DNA of 64,000 nucleotides from Candidatus Nanopelagicales bacterium (GTDB lineage: Bacteria > Actinomycetota > Actinomycetes > S36-B12 > UBA5976): contig JAGYJD010000003.1 in assembly GCA_018402365.1 (NCBI GenBank), positions 1 to 64,000 of the forward strand, written 5' to 3'. The notes beneath the pieces are model-generated. The model saw only the letters and a program-made list of their open reading frames with translations, made no database searches and had not been told where the DNA came from. Within the stretch, counting starts at the first letter, position 1. Every line of letters begins with the position of its first letter. Positions 39,465-50,118 of the stretch are shown piece by piece. The translations under genes and the position numbers were made by a program.

Positions 39465-40322
39465 TCACTCATTCACCATCGCTTGCCAATCTGGTCCATA
39501 AGCACCCTTAGCGGGCTTCATTTTTCTCACTGGAGCTTTCACCCCAGGCGCCATCAATCTTGCTTGAACTAAAAATCCTGTATGTCCCACCATGCGATGA
39601 TTAGGCCTCACCGCCAAACCTTGCAGATGCCATTCCCGGTTTAGCTGCTCACTCGCTTTGGGTTCAAACCAATTTCCAGAAACTTTCATTAACTCCACTA
39701 GCCGAGACATCTGAGTGGTAGTTGCAACGTAGCTCACAAAAAATCGACCGGGCTGTAATATTTTTTCAACAAGTTCTAGATAATCCCAAGGATTTAACAT
39801 ATCTAAAATTACTGCATCAAATCTCTCTTTCTCACTGATGTTGCCCAAGTCTTCAATCACCAAAGACCAATTCGTAACTGCCTGATAGCGTTCTACGTTT
39901 TTTTTGGCAATACTGGCAAAATCTTCTCTTAATTCATAACTAACTAATTCACCTTCCCCCGCCAGGGCTCTCAAAATGTGCAGGGATAAAGCGCCACTAC
40001 CTACCCCGGCCTCAAGTACTCGATCGCCGGCCTGGATATCTGCGAGTCCGATAATTTGCCGTGCATCCTCTGGGTAAATTACCGCTGCCCCACGGGGCAT
40101 TTTCATTACATATTCCTCTAAGGCGGGATGAAAAGCGACGTACTTCATCCCACTGGTACTTTCAAAAATTGAACCAACACTTTTACCAATTACTTCATCA
40201 TGAGCTATCGATCCATGATTGGTAAAAAAATTTTGCCCCGCGATTAAAGTTATATGATGTTGCTTACCTTTTTGATCAACTAATCTCAGTAAATCCCCTA
40301 CTTGAAAAATGTCTTTTCGCAT
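39465..40322 (-). CDS. trmI: tRNA (adenine-N1)-methyltransferase TrmI
   Basis: IYPEDARQIIGLADIQAGDRVLEAGVGSGALSLHILRALAGEGELVSYELREDFASIAKKNVE, DAVILDMLNPWDYLE. Confidence 0.92.
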   Translation of the reverse strand: MRKDIFQVGDLLRLVDQKGKQHHITLIAGQNFFTNHGSIAHDEVIGKSVGSIFESTSGMKYVAFHPALEEYVMKMPRGAAVIYPEDARQIIGLADIQAGDRVLEAGVGSGALSLHILRALAGEGELVSYELREDFASIAKKNVERYQAVTNWSLVIEDLGNISEKERFDAVILDMLNPWDYLELVEKILQPGRFFVSYVATTTQMSRLVELMKVSGNWFEPKASEQLNREWHLQGLAVRPNHRMVGHTGFLVQARLMAPGVKAPVRKMKPAKGAYGPDWQAMVNE

Positions 40323-40324
40323 TT

Positions 40325-40999
40325 TTAATACCCTTGGTAATAATCATTATAAATTCTTACTAAGTCTTGATACTTCACTTGAGTAATTGATTCAACAATA
40401 ACAACTTTTTCATCTGTCACAATAGGTATTTCTGCTGGAACCGCTAAGGTCGGCATTTTGGCGCGAGTTGCGCTCGTAACACCAGTATTAGAATCCTCAA
40501 TAACTAAGCAATTAGTTCTAGGCACATTCAATTGATCTGCCGCCATCCAGAAGGGGTCTGGATAAGGTTTAGTTTTTACAGGATCTTCTGCGGCGATAGT
40601 GAGGTCAAAAAAATCAAGATTTAAACCTTGCACAACCGTGTCCACTAAAAGACGTGGGGACGCGCTAACTAGAGCTAATTTTATTTTGTTTTCAATCAAT
40701 TCAGGTATTAAAAGATCCCACCCTGGTTGGATTCGAGGAGGCTGCTCGCTTAATCGCTTTTGCATACTAGTAATTAACTTGGTGTCGATTTCTGGGCCAG
40801 GCACGCCAGTTTTCTCGCTCATGTAGTCAATTACTCTGTGCATCGGACCACCCAGCGCTAATTCTTGATCTTTCTGGGTCCATTCATAACCATAAGAGCG
40901 CATAACGGCTATTTCAGTCTCCCACCAAGCACTTTCGGTCTCAACCAGCGTTCCATCCATATCAATAAATACAGCTTGTAAAGTTTTTTCAGGAGTCAA
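40325..40999 (-). CDS. HAD family hydrolase (beta-phosphoglucomutase-like)
   Basis: LQAVFIDMDGTLVETESAWW, LALVSASPRLLVDTVV, VIEDSNTGVTSATRAKMPTLAVP; ORF extends to 41170 but a TTG start at 40999 avoids overlapping PAC2. Confidence 0.85.
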   Translation of the reverse strand: MTPEKTLQAVFIDMDGTLVETESAWWETEIAVMRSYGYEWTQKDQELALGGPMHRVIDYMSEKTGVPGPEIDTKLITSMQKRLSEQPPRIQPGWDLLIPELIENKIKLALVSASPRLLVDTVVQGLNLDFFDLTIAAEDPVKTKPYPDPFWMAADQLNVPRTNCLVIEDSNTGVTSATRAKMPTLAVPAEIPIVTDEKVVIVESITQVKYQDLVRIYNDYYQGY

Positions 41000-41065
41000 G
41001 AGTCCTCTTCTGGGATTTTCTAATAAGGTTAAGTCATCGAATCCTAGCCTGAGGTCAAAATCAAA

Positions 41066-41896
41066 ATGCCACAAGACTTGACGCAGTTCCCCCCACCGGG
41101 TGCCGTGGCAATAATGGCCTTCGCTGGTTGGAATGACGCAGGTGAAGCGGCTTCGGGCGTTGTCTCTCACTTCATAGAGTCTTTTAACGCGCAGTTAGTA
41201 GACACAATCAACCCGGATGATTACTACGATTATCAAATTGCTCGCCCGAGAATTCGAATAGAAGATAATGAAAGAATCATCGAATGGTCCACAACTAAAT
41301 TTTATTTAGCGCCTGCTACCAATGATCGTCCAGCATTTTGTGTTGGTGCAGGGTATCGAACCAAATCGATGGCAATCTTTTTGCTCAGAGATTATGGAAA
41401 AACTGCAGGCGCTGAATGTTCAAGTGTGATCTCGCTAGGCACATTGCTGGCAGATGCACCCCACTCGCCCCCATCTCAGTTACCGCTGTTTCAAATGACC
41501 AAAAATTGGCTCAAGTTTTAGGCTTAGAAAAATCAAGCTACGGGACCGACTGGAATCATTGGTGTAATCCACAACTACCTGAGTCTGCAAAGATCCCCAC
41601 CATTTCTTTATCATTGCGCTCCCGCATATGTATCTTCTCCTCCTAGCCCTAAAGGTTCGTTGGCCATCATTACCAATTGAGGATCTTACAAATATCGATT
41701 TTCCAAGGGGCGATCTACGGAAGAAGCCAGGCTTGGCAAATAGGTGTTGATGAAATGGCCCAAGAGGATGATGAAATTTCTGAGTACATCACAAGACTTG
41801 AAGAGATATTAGATGCCACCCGATCTACCAGAAGCTAGCGGTGAGGCGATTGCCAGAGGAGCTGAACGATACCTCAAACGCCGAACTACCGACTAA
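41066..41896 (+). pseudogene. PAC2 family protein, frameshifted from ~41.45 kb
   Basis: VAIMAFAGWNDAGEAASGVVSHFIESFNAQLVDTINPDDYYDYQIARPRI; C-terminal part in other frames: AWQIGVDEMAQEDDEISEYITRLEEILD, DLPEASGEAIARGAERYLKRR. Confidence 0.85.
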
Positions 41897-41897
41897 T

Positions 41898-43393
41898 TCA
41901 AAAATTCAATCGCACTTTTGTTGAACTATCTAAATCCTTATTTTGTAAAGTAAAACACGTAATCCTTTGCCACCTGTTTTCCTAATTGCACCCCATTGAT
42001 CAAAAGAATTTAATCCCCAGATAAATCCTTGAATTATGGTGCTTGCCTCGTACAGAGAAATCAGAGGTGCCCTAGTGCAGTAGGCATCTAACTTCTCTAC
42101 CAAAATCAAATTGTTGGGCGATTACCTGACATAGTCTTCTCAGCTGAATTCTCGTTAATGCCTTGACTTCCAAAAAGCAAAGACGCAGCTGCCTGCGCCA
42201 ACTCGGTAGCAGCTTCTTTACTTCCAGATTCATTTTTAACTGGCGGGCGCAATATTGCCAGTAAAAGATGGATGGTACTACCTCAGATCATGATGAAGCA
42301 TTTTGGAAAAATGAGTGTTGCGCATTTGTGCGGGTTCTCCAAAAACAACTGGGCTTGAGGGTACTCGCTGGCGGCTGGTTTGAAGATCCACCGATTTTCC
42401 ATTACTCTCCATGATTAATTGTTGAAGAAATCTTGTGAAGTGCTTCAACTTAGAATATGGAATTACAGGCATGGCTCTTGGGCCTAAGTAATTCACATTA
42501 TAAATCAACTCAGGGCATGCCAATAGGCTAAATTTTCATTTAAAGGTGTGTCACGAAAATGCAAATCAAAGTCATGCACTGCAGAGATTACATTCAAAGC
42601 TGCTCCTACCGTGGTACCAAGCAACTGGAAATACCTACCACTTGCCAAGCTATAGCGCCCACCGACCCAGTCCCAAAACCAAAAATCTTTCTGTCATTCA
42701 CACCAAATTCTTTACATGCCACAACGTTATACTCACGACTACGAAATGATCTGCTACCTTGCTTTCACCTAACTGCGAGATAACTACCGCTTTAGCTTTT
42801 TGTGCATTCTTATAGTTTCTTTTGTGGTAAAAGTTTACTTCTTTCCCTGCAAAAAGAGTCTTTGCCCTAAGTTGACTTGATTTGGGCATGGGATCAAGTC
42901 GGTGGGATCAACATTTGAAACATAAAAAACTTTCTTCTTGCTTTCGCCTAATGCTTGATGCACCATCAAGGGACCCAAAGTCAGAGCCACCAATTCCGAT
43001 ATTGAGTGAAATGTTTGAATGTTAGGATCTTGGTAGATCTTCTCTGCAAAATCTAAAAAGCTCTCCCCTCACCTCGATTGCCACGCAAATCTGGGTCTTT
43101 ATATCCCCCAAGAGGGGCTCTTAGTAAGTAATGCTTGACTGCCCTATCCTCTGACAAATTTATCTTCGCACCACTGAATAGAGCTTTGATTTTGTTGCTA
43201 ACTTTTTTGTCTTGATCAAAATCAGATAACTCTCTCTCACTATCTCAAAAGTCCCACAATTGTTTGAGAAGTCAATCCTTAATCCATTGGCAGATTTAGT
43301 GAGCCGCTGGCAACGCATTTGATCCTCTTTGGCCTATAGTAAATAATCTTCTGAATTATTCACAAGTACCATCACTTTTTTGTTCATCTTCAT
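41898..43393 (-). pseudogene. pgi: Glucose-6-phosphate isomerase, heavily frameshifted
   Basis: NIGIGGSDFGS, SQLGESKVADHFVVVS, FLQQLIMESNGKSVD, VVFGEPAQM(R)NTHFSK (cf. WGEPGTNAQHSF), LNSFDQWG in different frames; 5' end approximate. Confidence 0.8.
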
Positions 43394-44581
43394 AAATAAA
43401 TTCTAGAACGTCCGACAGGAATCCACTGATAGTATTTTGGGGATCTGTTTCGCTCATTCTTTACGACATTACAATTGTCAAGATAGTCAAGAAATTGTAA
43501 CTGCATCTAAATTATTTTGTAGGCTCACAAAAACTAAGTCAATTAATTCATCTGTTACTGGCGCACTAGTAAACTTTCTCGCCAAATATCTGTTCTCTGT
43601 TGAAACAGTTTGGAGATCAGCTTCCTTCCATTCCCAGTCTTCACGTTCCATTTTTGTGAAATAAGGTGAGCGCTAATTGCTGCGGCTGAATATTTCTTAG
43701 CTAGTAAATCGGACACGAGACTGAATTCCTAAAGATTTGCTCATTTTTCGCCTTGATAAACCACAACCCAACGTGCCTGGGATTTCTTTATTAGTTAGAA
43801 GCTTTTTGCCTGTGCACAAATTGCATGATGCGGGAATATTAAATCTTTGCCTCCCCTTGAATAAAAGCGGCAATGACAAATACTTCTCAATGACTGGCTA
43901 CGCATTCGATATGCCAGCCTTCAAACCTTCCTGGCCCAGATTTGAATCCCAACTCGGTTCATCCGCCAGCGAAAACTTCAAACTCACCGCATCAAAGGGT
44001 TCCGGCACACGTTCTATTGGGATCTCCCCGCGTGCGAAGGTATCGCGCAACTGCGTATTCGTCAACTGAAACTAATTCTGGTCAATTTTTCAATTCGGTA
44101 ATACCAGTCGTCAACTAATTTATAAAGAGTGTTGTTATCGTGAAGTTTTAGCTTGGATTTAATGATGGTTTGCATCTCGTCACTTACCAGAAACAAAAAC
44201 ATCTGGAGCAATTACAGCTATCGCCTGCATGTCTATGAGCAAATTTGTCTATTTGTGATTCTGCGATCTCTTTCCAATTGTTCCTTGTGTTTTTGTCAGT
44301 TTATCAAATAAGGATCGTCCACGTCCGTGATGTTTTGTACATAAGAAACATTTTTTTGACTCTGTCTTAAAAATCTAATCAAAGATCGAAGACAGAATAG
44401 GTGACGTGTCCTAAATGTGCTGAATCATACAGGGTTAATCCCATATATATATCAGTAAATCGATTTCTGGGTTGTATCTATCTCAGTAATTTTTTGCGCT
44501 TGACTCTCATAAAGTGAATACTCTCGACTTTTGCTAAGAAACCAATTCTTTCCTATTGGGCTCATCATGTTGCCAAATCAT
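43390..44581 (-). pseudogene. mshC: L-cysteine:1D-myo-inositol ligase MshC (CysS-like), heavily frameshifted
   Basis: YDSAHLGHVTYSVFDL, VSYVQNITDVDDP, RRKMSKSLG in different minus-strand frames; position next to SCO1664/DUF3090; boundaries approximate. Confidence 0.75.
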
Positions 44582-44659
44582 GTGTTCCAGTCTATTTGTT
44601 CAAAATACCGGCCAAGGTATTGCTGACAATCACCCTGCAGCAAAGGAAACATACCAGTT

Positions 44660-45390
44660 GCAACTATTCCCCAAAGTGTTTTTGCCTGTTATCTCAGCTT
44701 TGCTTAATACTTACTAAGTAATTCTGCTGATTGACTGAGGCCAGATTCTATTTTTCCCGACAGTTAAAAGTGCATGGCCGAAAGTTCCTCACCAGCTTTA
44801 GCCCACAAGACCGTGCGCAGTTTATTATCAAATGCCATTAACTCCATGATCGATCGCCCAATTAACTCCGGCTGGGTCAGTTGATATGTCTTGACTTCCT
44901 TTGCGATCAGGTTAGCGCAACGACGCGTGAAGTTGTCAAGGACAATTGGTGAGATGGACGGGGATGTGGCTGCTACTTTTACTAAATTAAGCTTGTCCGA
45001 TGTATGCCTTTAAAACCGTTAAATATTCTGCTGGCACTAAGTCGTGTTTAAATATCCCGACAGATTTTACTTCACGAATCATCTACCCATTTTGTACCAT
45101 TCCCTCGCCAAAATCTGATATTTCACGGATTACAGTTGCGGGCACTAGATTTAATCCACTCTGTTTACTCAATAGGTAACTTGCATACTCTCTTTCCACT
45201 AGATCGTTATTAGGAAAGTCCATAATTCTCTAATCCCACTTTTGGGTTTATCAATCGCTTTGAAAGCTATTTTGCGTTGAGAGTATTAATAGCTAAAAGC
45301 AGGCCACATTAGAGGCACTAGTTATCTGACCAATTACAGAGAATTCAGAATTTAATAACTCACTTTCGATTTCGTCAATGTCAACGACGA
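44660..45390 (-). pseudogene. SCO1664-family (PI3/4-kinase-like) protein, heavily frameshifted
   Basis: ELLNSEFSVIGQITSASN near N-terminus, INWAIDHG-like and LRTVLWAKAGEELSA near C-terminus; boundaries approximate. Confidence 0.6.
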
Positions 45391-45934
45391 TACCACCATT
45401 AGCTCTCAGGCAAATATGACCTTGGGGATCGAGTGGTAGTTGTAAAAAGACAAGGTGGTCTACCTGCAGAAATAATCGCCTTCCCCGCTCTGCAAAATTT
45501 CTTGCCTGTTCAGGTGTAATTCTGCCTCAACAAATCAGGGCCCGTCGAATCCTCCAGACTCTAAATCAGGAACATCAAGACCTCAGGTCTTGGTGAGCTT
45601 CTACAATAATTAGTCTTTTTGAACTATGAAAATAATTGCAATTGTGCCAACTCTAAATTCTTCCTGTACTGGTGAATTAAGAGGCGCTAGATCAAGACTG
45701 CTTTCATTGTGTATATCTGGAATCAAATCATCAGAGACAACCTCGCTCTGTTGCAATTGATCCAACAAGGCATCCATTCTTTCGCAAAGCAAGAGACTTG
45801 GTTTTCTCAAGCAACACAGTTGTGATCTGACCTAACTTTTCTGCCTGTAAAATGAAAACCCTCTCCCTGGGACGCCCACAGTGCCAGAAATAAATCGCTC
45901 CGGGAAGCTCAAACAAAAAAACTTGTCGCTCCAT
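45390..45934 (-). pseudogene. DUF3090 family protein, frameshifted
   Basis: MERQVFLFELP...ERVFILQAEKLGQITTVLLEKTKSLAL | ERMDALLDQLQQSEVVSDDLIPD...EEFRVGTIAI | LPLDPQGHICLRANG. Confidence 0.78.
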
Positions 45935-46591
45935 TAGCCGGCTCCCCCCGCCCAGTACCGCCCCTGACGGGATGCTTTGACTTACTTTCAATATTTTTCA
46001 AGTGTGACTTTTCATTAATACCTGCTGTCACATAACTGTTTCCGTTAAATTGCAATGTCGAAACCAGGCTTGGATCTATAATTATTTTTGAAAGTTATCC
46101 AAGATACATCCCTAGGCATTGGCTGAAGGGCTTTTATTAAATCAGCATAGCTAATTACTATCTTATTATTTTTCCTTTACGCTTGAAGAATTAAATTTAA
46201 GCCATCAACAGCTCGATTTGACATATTCAGCAGACTCTCACCCGCTGGAAAAGTCCCTTGACTGGGATGTGACTGAATTGTTTTCAGAGATGATGATACT
46301 GAAAGACTGAGCGTTTATTGGTCAAGTTCCATAATCACACTCAATAAAATCAGCATTTTTTTAATATTTACATTTTCTTTTGAGCTTTCTTTGCTAGCCT
46401 CAGCAGTGTTCAAGCATCGCTCTAGGGCTCGAGGAACAAAGATCAGTGGAGTATTTGAGCAACTTCACCCAAAGCTTTTGCTTGAGCTAAGACCAACTTC
46501 ATCAGAGTTTTCACACACAGGCTCTTCCAGCCAACAGCCCCTTTTGATTTGCCTCAGACCTGCCATGTCGAACGAGATAAATGGTATGCAT
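45935..46591 (-). pseudogene. Histidine phosphatase family (MSMEG_4193-like), frameshifted
   Basis: MHTIYLVRHGRSEANQKGLLAGR then frame changes (SSPRA...LNTAEA-like); 3' boundary approximate. Confidence 0.75.
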
Positions 46592-46611
46592 TTGTTCCCA
46601 TCTTAAAGGAG

Positions 46612-47424
46612 TCAATATTCCTGCAGTAAGAGCAATCAAAGTCCTACCCCGATTATGACCCGATAAATCGCGAAGATACCGAGTGAATTACTTGCTAACC
46701 ACCTCAATAGCCAGGCAATGAAGGCGTATCCGCAAAATGAAACAGAATGTGGCGATCAGGTAGGGCCCCAGCCTGCTGAATTATTACTTGAAATACTCAG
46801 CGCTTCAGCCAGAATCCGCTTGCCACCACCGCTGGGACTGATAATAAAAGTAAAAACCAGGCCGCATCCTTTCGTTCTAATTTAAAAAGCCGCGCGGCGG
46901 CATCGTCGCTCAGATCAAACTACCCCAGGGATCAGGAGCCAAGGATTGTACGCGATTCCAAATTTAGAAACATTTGCGAGTATTTCAAGTCAGTATTGGT
47001 TTTCGTCATCAGCGAAATACTTATCAATCAACCAAATAATTACGCCAACCAAGATTAAAAGAATAGAGATTAGGTATAAATTTCTAAAGGCGGTCCGTAT
47101 TGTATCTTGTAAAATAAGACCCAAAAAAATTATCGGTAATGTTCCGATAGCAATTCCGATAAAGAGCCTAGAGTTTTGGTCGCTCCAAGAGACTTTTCCC
47201 ATTAAAGACTGAGTACCAGATTTCAAAATATCGACTAAGTCCCGGTAAAAATATATGAGAACTGCTGCGACTGTTCCAAGTTGAATGATGGCTGTAAAGG
47301 AGGCTCCAGGATCCGCCTGTCCAATTAACTGCGGAACAAATCTTAAATGCGCGCTTGAAGAAATGGGTAAAAACTCGGTAGCCCCTTGTACAATACCAAG
47401 CAAAATTGCCACTAAATAATCCAA
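46612..47424 (-). pseudogene. uppP: Undecaprenyl-diphosphatase UppP, frameshifted in C-terminal half
   Basis: DYLVAILLGIVQGATEFLPISSSAHLRFVPQLIG; downstream other-frame DAAARLFKLERKDAAWFLLLLSVPAVVASGFW and SLGIFAIYRVIIGVGL. Confidence 0.87.
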
Positions 47425-47495
47425 ATCAACCTAACTCTCAAGAAACACGCTCAATAAGCGAGCCTAGAGGTAAGTTTTTCTATTAGCCTCAATGC

Positions 47496-48398
47496 ATGCA
47501 GGCAGGTCTTTTAAAAAGAGTCAACTACCGAGTACCGAAACTAATCTTGGGTACCCAAAATTGGGGTGAGTATGTTGACCTACCTGAAGCTCGCAGTCAA
47601 CTCCGCACTTATCAAGCAGCCGGTGGCTTCGCACTTGATATCTCTCCCAACTCGAAGGCTATGGCAATGGCGGGTGAACTATTAGCTGAATTGACCGATC
47701 GGGAATCCTTTCAAGTACACCTGAATTTAAGTCAAATTACCAATTATTCTCACGCGCAGGATCTGATGAGCAATGCCCTCTCGCAAAGTGGATTAGACCA
47801 TTTTGACTTAACTTGGTTGAGTTTCGATTTTTATAACCTCTCGTTAAACGAAATAGTAAAAATTTCTCAAAGTTTTATTAATTATGAAAAAACTAGGTAT
47901 CTAGGCTTACTTAGTCAACCATTTTGGCAAACGGTGTTTTTAGATGAACGGCTCATGTCTGAAAAAATTCCAATATCTGGACTAAAAATAAACTGGTCAC
48001 TTTTGCAAAGAAGTTTAAGTAAATCAGAAATTCAAGGTAGCGAATTCTTTGACCATTCGCTAATCGCCACCAGTCCCACAGCGCTAGGTCTGTTAACTGG
48101 AAAGTATCGATTTTCAACTCCCTCGGATTCTCTGTTGGCAAGAAGTGGCAAAGATTTCCAACACCTCTTGACAAGCGCAAACCAATCCAAAATTGAAGCA
48201 TTGGCTACCGCAGCGGCGGGTCTTGAACTTGGATTAGCTGAGCTGGCTTTAGCTTGGCTGCTGGCACATGATCAAGTAACCGGAGTTTTGATAAATGCCA
48301 GGAATACTGCTCAGTTGTCTCAACTCTTAACTTCGTCCACTATCGATCTACCAACTGAATTATTCGAAGCTTTAAATGAGGTGGCAGATTTTGAGTAA
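47496..48398 (+). CDS. Aldo/keto reductase
   Basis: LILGTQNWGEY..., GLDHFDLTWLSFDF, SPTALGLLTGKYRF, LAELALAWLLAHDQVTGVLINARNTAQL. Confidence 0.75.
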   Translation: MQAGLLKRVNYRVPKLILGTQNWGEYVDLPEARSQLRTYQAAGGFALDISPNSKAMAMAGELLAELTDRESFQVHLNLSQITNYSHAQDLMSNALSQSGLDHFDLTWLSFDFYNLSLNEIVKISQSFINYEKTRYLGLLSQPFWQTVFLDERLMSEKIPISGLKINWSLLQRSLSKSEIQGSEFFDHSLIATSPTALGLLTGKYRFSTPSDSLLARSGKDFQHLLTSANQSKIEALATAAAGLELGLAELALAWLLAHDQVTGVLINARNTAQLSQLLTSSTIDLPTELFEALNEVADFE

Positions 48399-48612
48399 AG
48401 TTAAAAGTCATTGGGAAATTCGGGAAATAAATTTTGGCTATCATTCCATAATCAACGACACCAAAGATATTCTTACCGATTTGGCAGAATATGGGCAATG
48501 GGAGTTACATCGAACCAGAATTTATCCAAATGGACAAAAGCGAGTTTGGATTAAAAGAAAAGTTCTTAGAGTTAAATCCTCAATAATTACAGGCTTGCCA
48601 AAAATCGTTTAA
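48376..48612 (+). CDS. DUF5703-like small protein
   Basis: KSHWEIREINFGYHSIINDTKDILTDLAEYGQWELHRTRIYPNGQKRVWIKRKVLR. Confidence 0.7.
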   Translation: MRWQILSKVKSHWEIREINFGYHSIINDTKDILTDLAEYGQWELHRTRIYPNGQKRVWIKRKVLRVKSSIITGLPKIV

Positions 48613-49879
48613 AAGTCCTTACCCCAAATTGAAGCGAACTGATAGGCACTCGTTCGTTTTTACCGTGAAAAAGACTGGCGAAGTCAAGATCATTTGGTAA
48701 TTGGAGTGGCATAAATCCATACCCAGCAATGTTCAACTTAGATAACGCCTTGGCGTCTGTTCCCCCTGAAAGCATGTACGGAACAACTCTGGCGGCGGGA
48801 TCCTCAGCACTAATTGCTTCGATCATGCTGTTAACAATTACTTCATCAAAAGGTGCACTCAAAGCAACATCTAAATTTTGAAATTCGATATCTATTTTTT
48901 CACCAGCTAAAGATTTAATTGTTGAGATAAAGTCATTTTGATTACCTGGAAGGAATCTTCCATCGATCACTGCAGAAGCTTCACTTGGTATTACGTTCGC
49001 TTTGTAACCACCCGAGAGCATTGTTGGGTTAGCGGTATCTCGAAACGTCGCCTTTACTATTTTTGAAAGACCAATTAATAAGTCAGCGGTTTTTTCAGGG
49101 TCTTTTGGATCGAAATCAGTTTTTGTGATTAGAGCGGTTTCTTCGAGTAGTGTTAAAACACTCTCGTGCAAAGTCAACGGAAATTTGTGGCTGCTTATTC
49201 TGCTTACCGCACTTGCTATCTCAGTCACCGCGTTGTCATTATTAATCATGCTTCCATGGCCAGCTGTACCCTTGGCGTTGAGTTTCATCCAAGCAATACC
49301 TTTTTGTGCTGTTTCTATTAAATAAAGTCTCACTCCCCCCGCAAGTGAGGTGGAGAATCCACCGACTTCACCAACAGCAAATTTTGCTCCTTCAAAAAAA
49401 TCTCGCTGGTTATCTACCACCCAATGAGACCCCAAAATTCCTCCTGCTTCTTCGTCAGCAAAAAAAGCAAGCAGCAGAGAGTTATTCGGTTGCCAATTAT
49501 TTTTTATTAATTCAGCTAACGCAGCCAAAATCATGGCCACACCATTTTTCATATCGACTGCGCCACGACCGTAAATAACATCGTCAACTACTTCTGCCGA
49601 TAGCGGATGATAAAGCCACTCGGATTCGTCGAAAGGGACTACATCCAAGTGAGCATGTAAAACGATTTTTTCTGCATCCGGATTTTTACCCACTACCTCA
49701 CACAAAACGGAGGTTCGATCTGGTGAGGGTCCAACTCGAAATGGACTTAATCCCATTTGAGTTAATTTTTCAAACACGTAATCTGCGGCCGCTCGCTCCC
49801 CGCTACTCTCCCCTAACCCCCAATTTCGAGAATCAATTTGGATCAGCTCACGGCAAATCTCAACAACTTTCTCTTCCAT
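48587..49879 (-). CDS. M20 family metallopeptidase (dipeptidase/DapE-like)
   Basis: LHAHLDVVPFDESEWLYHPLSAEVVDDVIYGRGAVDMKNGVAM, ADEEAGGILGSHWVV, SGGTDAKALS. Confidence 0.92.
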   Translation of the reverse strand: MEEKVVEICRELIQIDSRNWGLGESSGERAAADYVFEKLTQMGLSPFRVGPSPDRTSVLCEVVGKNPDAEKIVLHAHLDVVPFDESEWLYHPLSAEVVDDVIYGRGAVDMKNGVAMILAALAELIKNNWQPNNSLLLAFFADEEAGGILGSHWVVDNQRDFFEGAKFAVGEVGGFSTSLAGGVRLYLIETAQKGIAWMKLNAKGTAGHGSMINNDNAVTEIASAVSRISSHKFPLTLHESVLTLLEETALITKTDFDPKDPEKTADLLIGLSKIVKATFRDTANPTMLSGGYKANVIPSEASAVIDGRFLPGNQNDFISTIKSLAGEKIDIEFQNLDVALSAPFDEVIVNSMIEAISAEDPAARVVPYMLSGGTDAKALSKLNIAGYGFMPLQLPNDLDFASLFHGKNERVPISSLQFGVRTFKRFLASL

Positions 49880-49945
49880 GGCCCCATCTTGCCCAGTTAC
49901 CAGCTAAGGCAACTAACTCGACTCGTTAGTACAGTTTGATTTTGA

Positions 49946-50029
49946 GTCCGAGTGGCGGAATTGGTAGACGTGCTAGCTTGAGGGGCTAGTGCCCGCAAGG
50001 GCGTAGGGGTTCAAGTCCCCTCTCGGACA
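49946..50029 (+). tRNA. tRNA-Leu(GAG)
   Basis: Acceptor gtccgag/ctcggac, anticodon arm ctagc-ttGAGgg-gctag, long variable arm tgcccgcaagggcgt, T-arm aggggttcaagtcccct. Confidence 0.93.
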
Positions 50030-50118
50030 CACTGCAGCGATTGCCTTATCACGCGATATCCAACATTTAGGCCCTAATATTTAGATGCTAATTTAGAATT
50101 TAACGAAATTGGAGAATA

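Noticed and set aside
42546-44069. Plus-strand small ORFs (42546-42783, 43437-43664, 43737-44069)
   Set aside because: Antisense to recognisable pgi and mshC fragments on the minus strand.
41500-47000. Possible genomic island, ncRNA locus or novel non-coding element because ORFs are absent
   Set aside because: Six-frame reading recovers ordered fragments of conserved housekeeping proteins (UppP, phosphatase, DUF3090, SCO1664, MshC, Pgi, PAC2), so it is damaged or mis-sequenced coding DNA.
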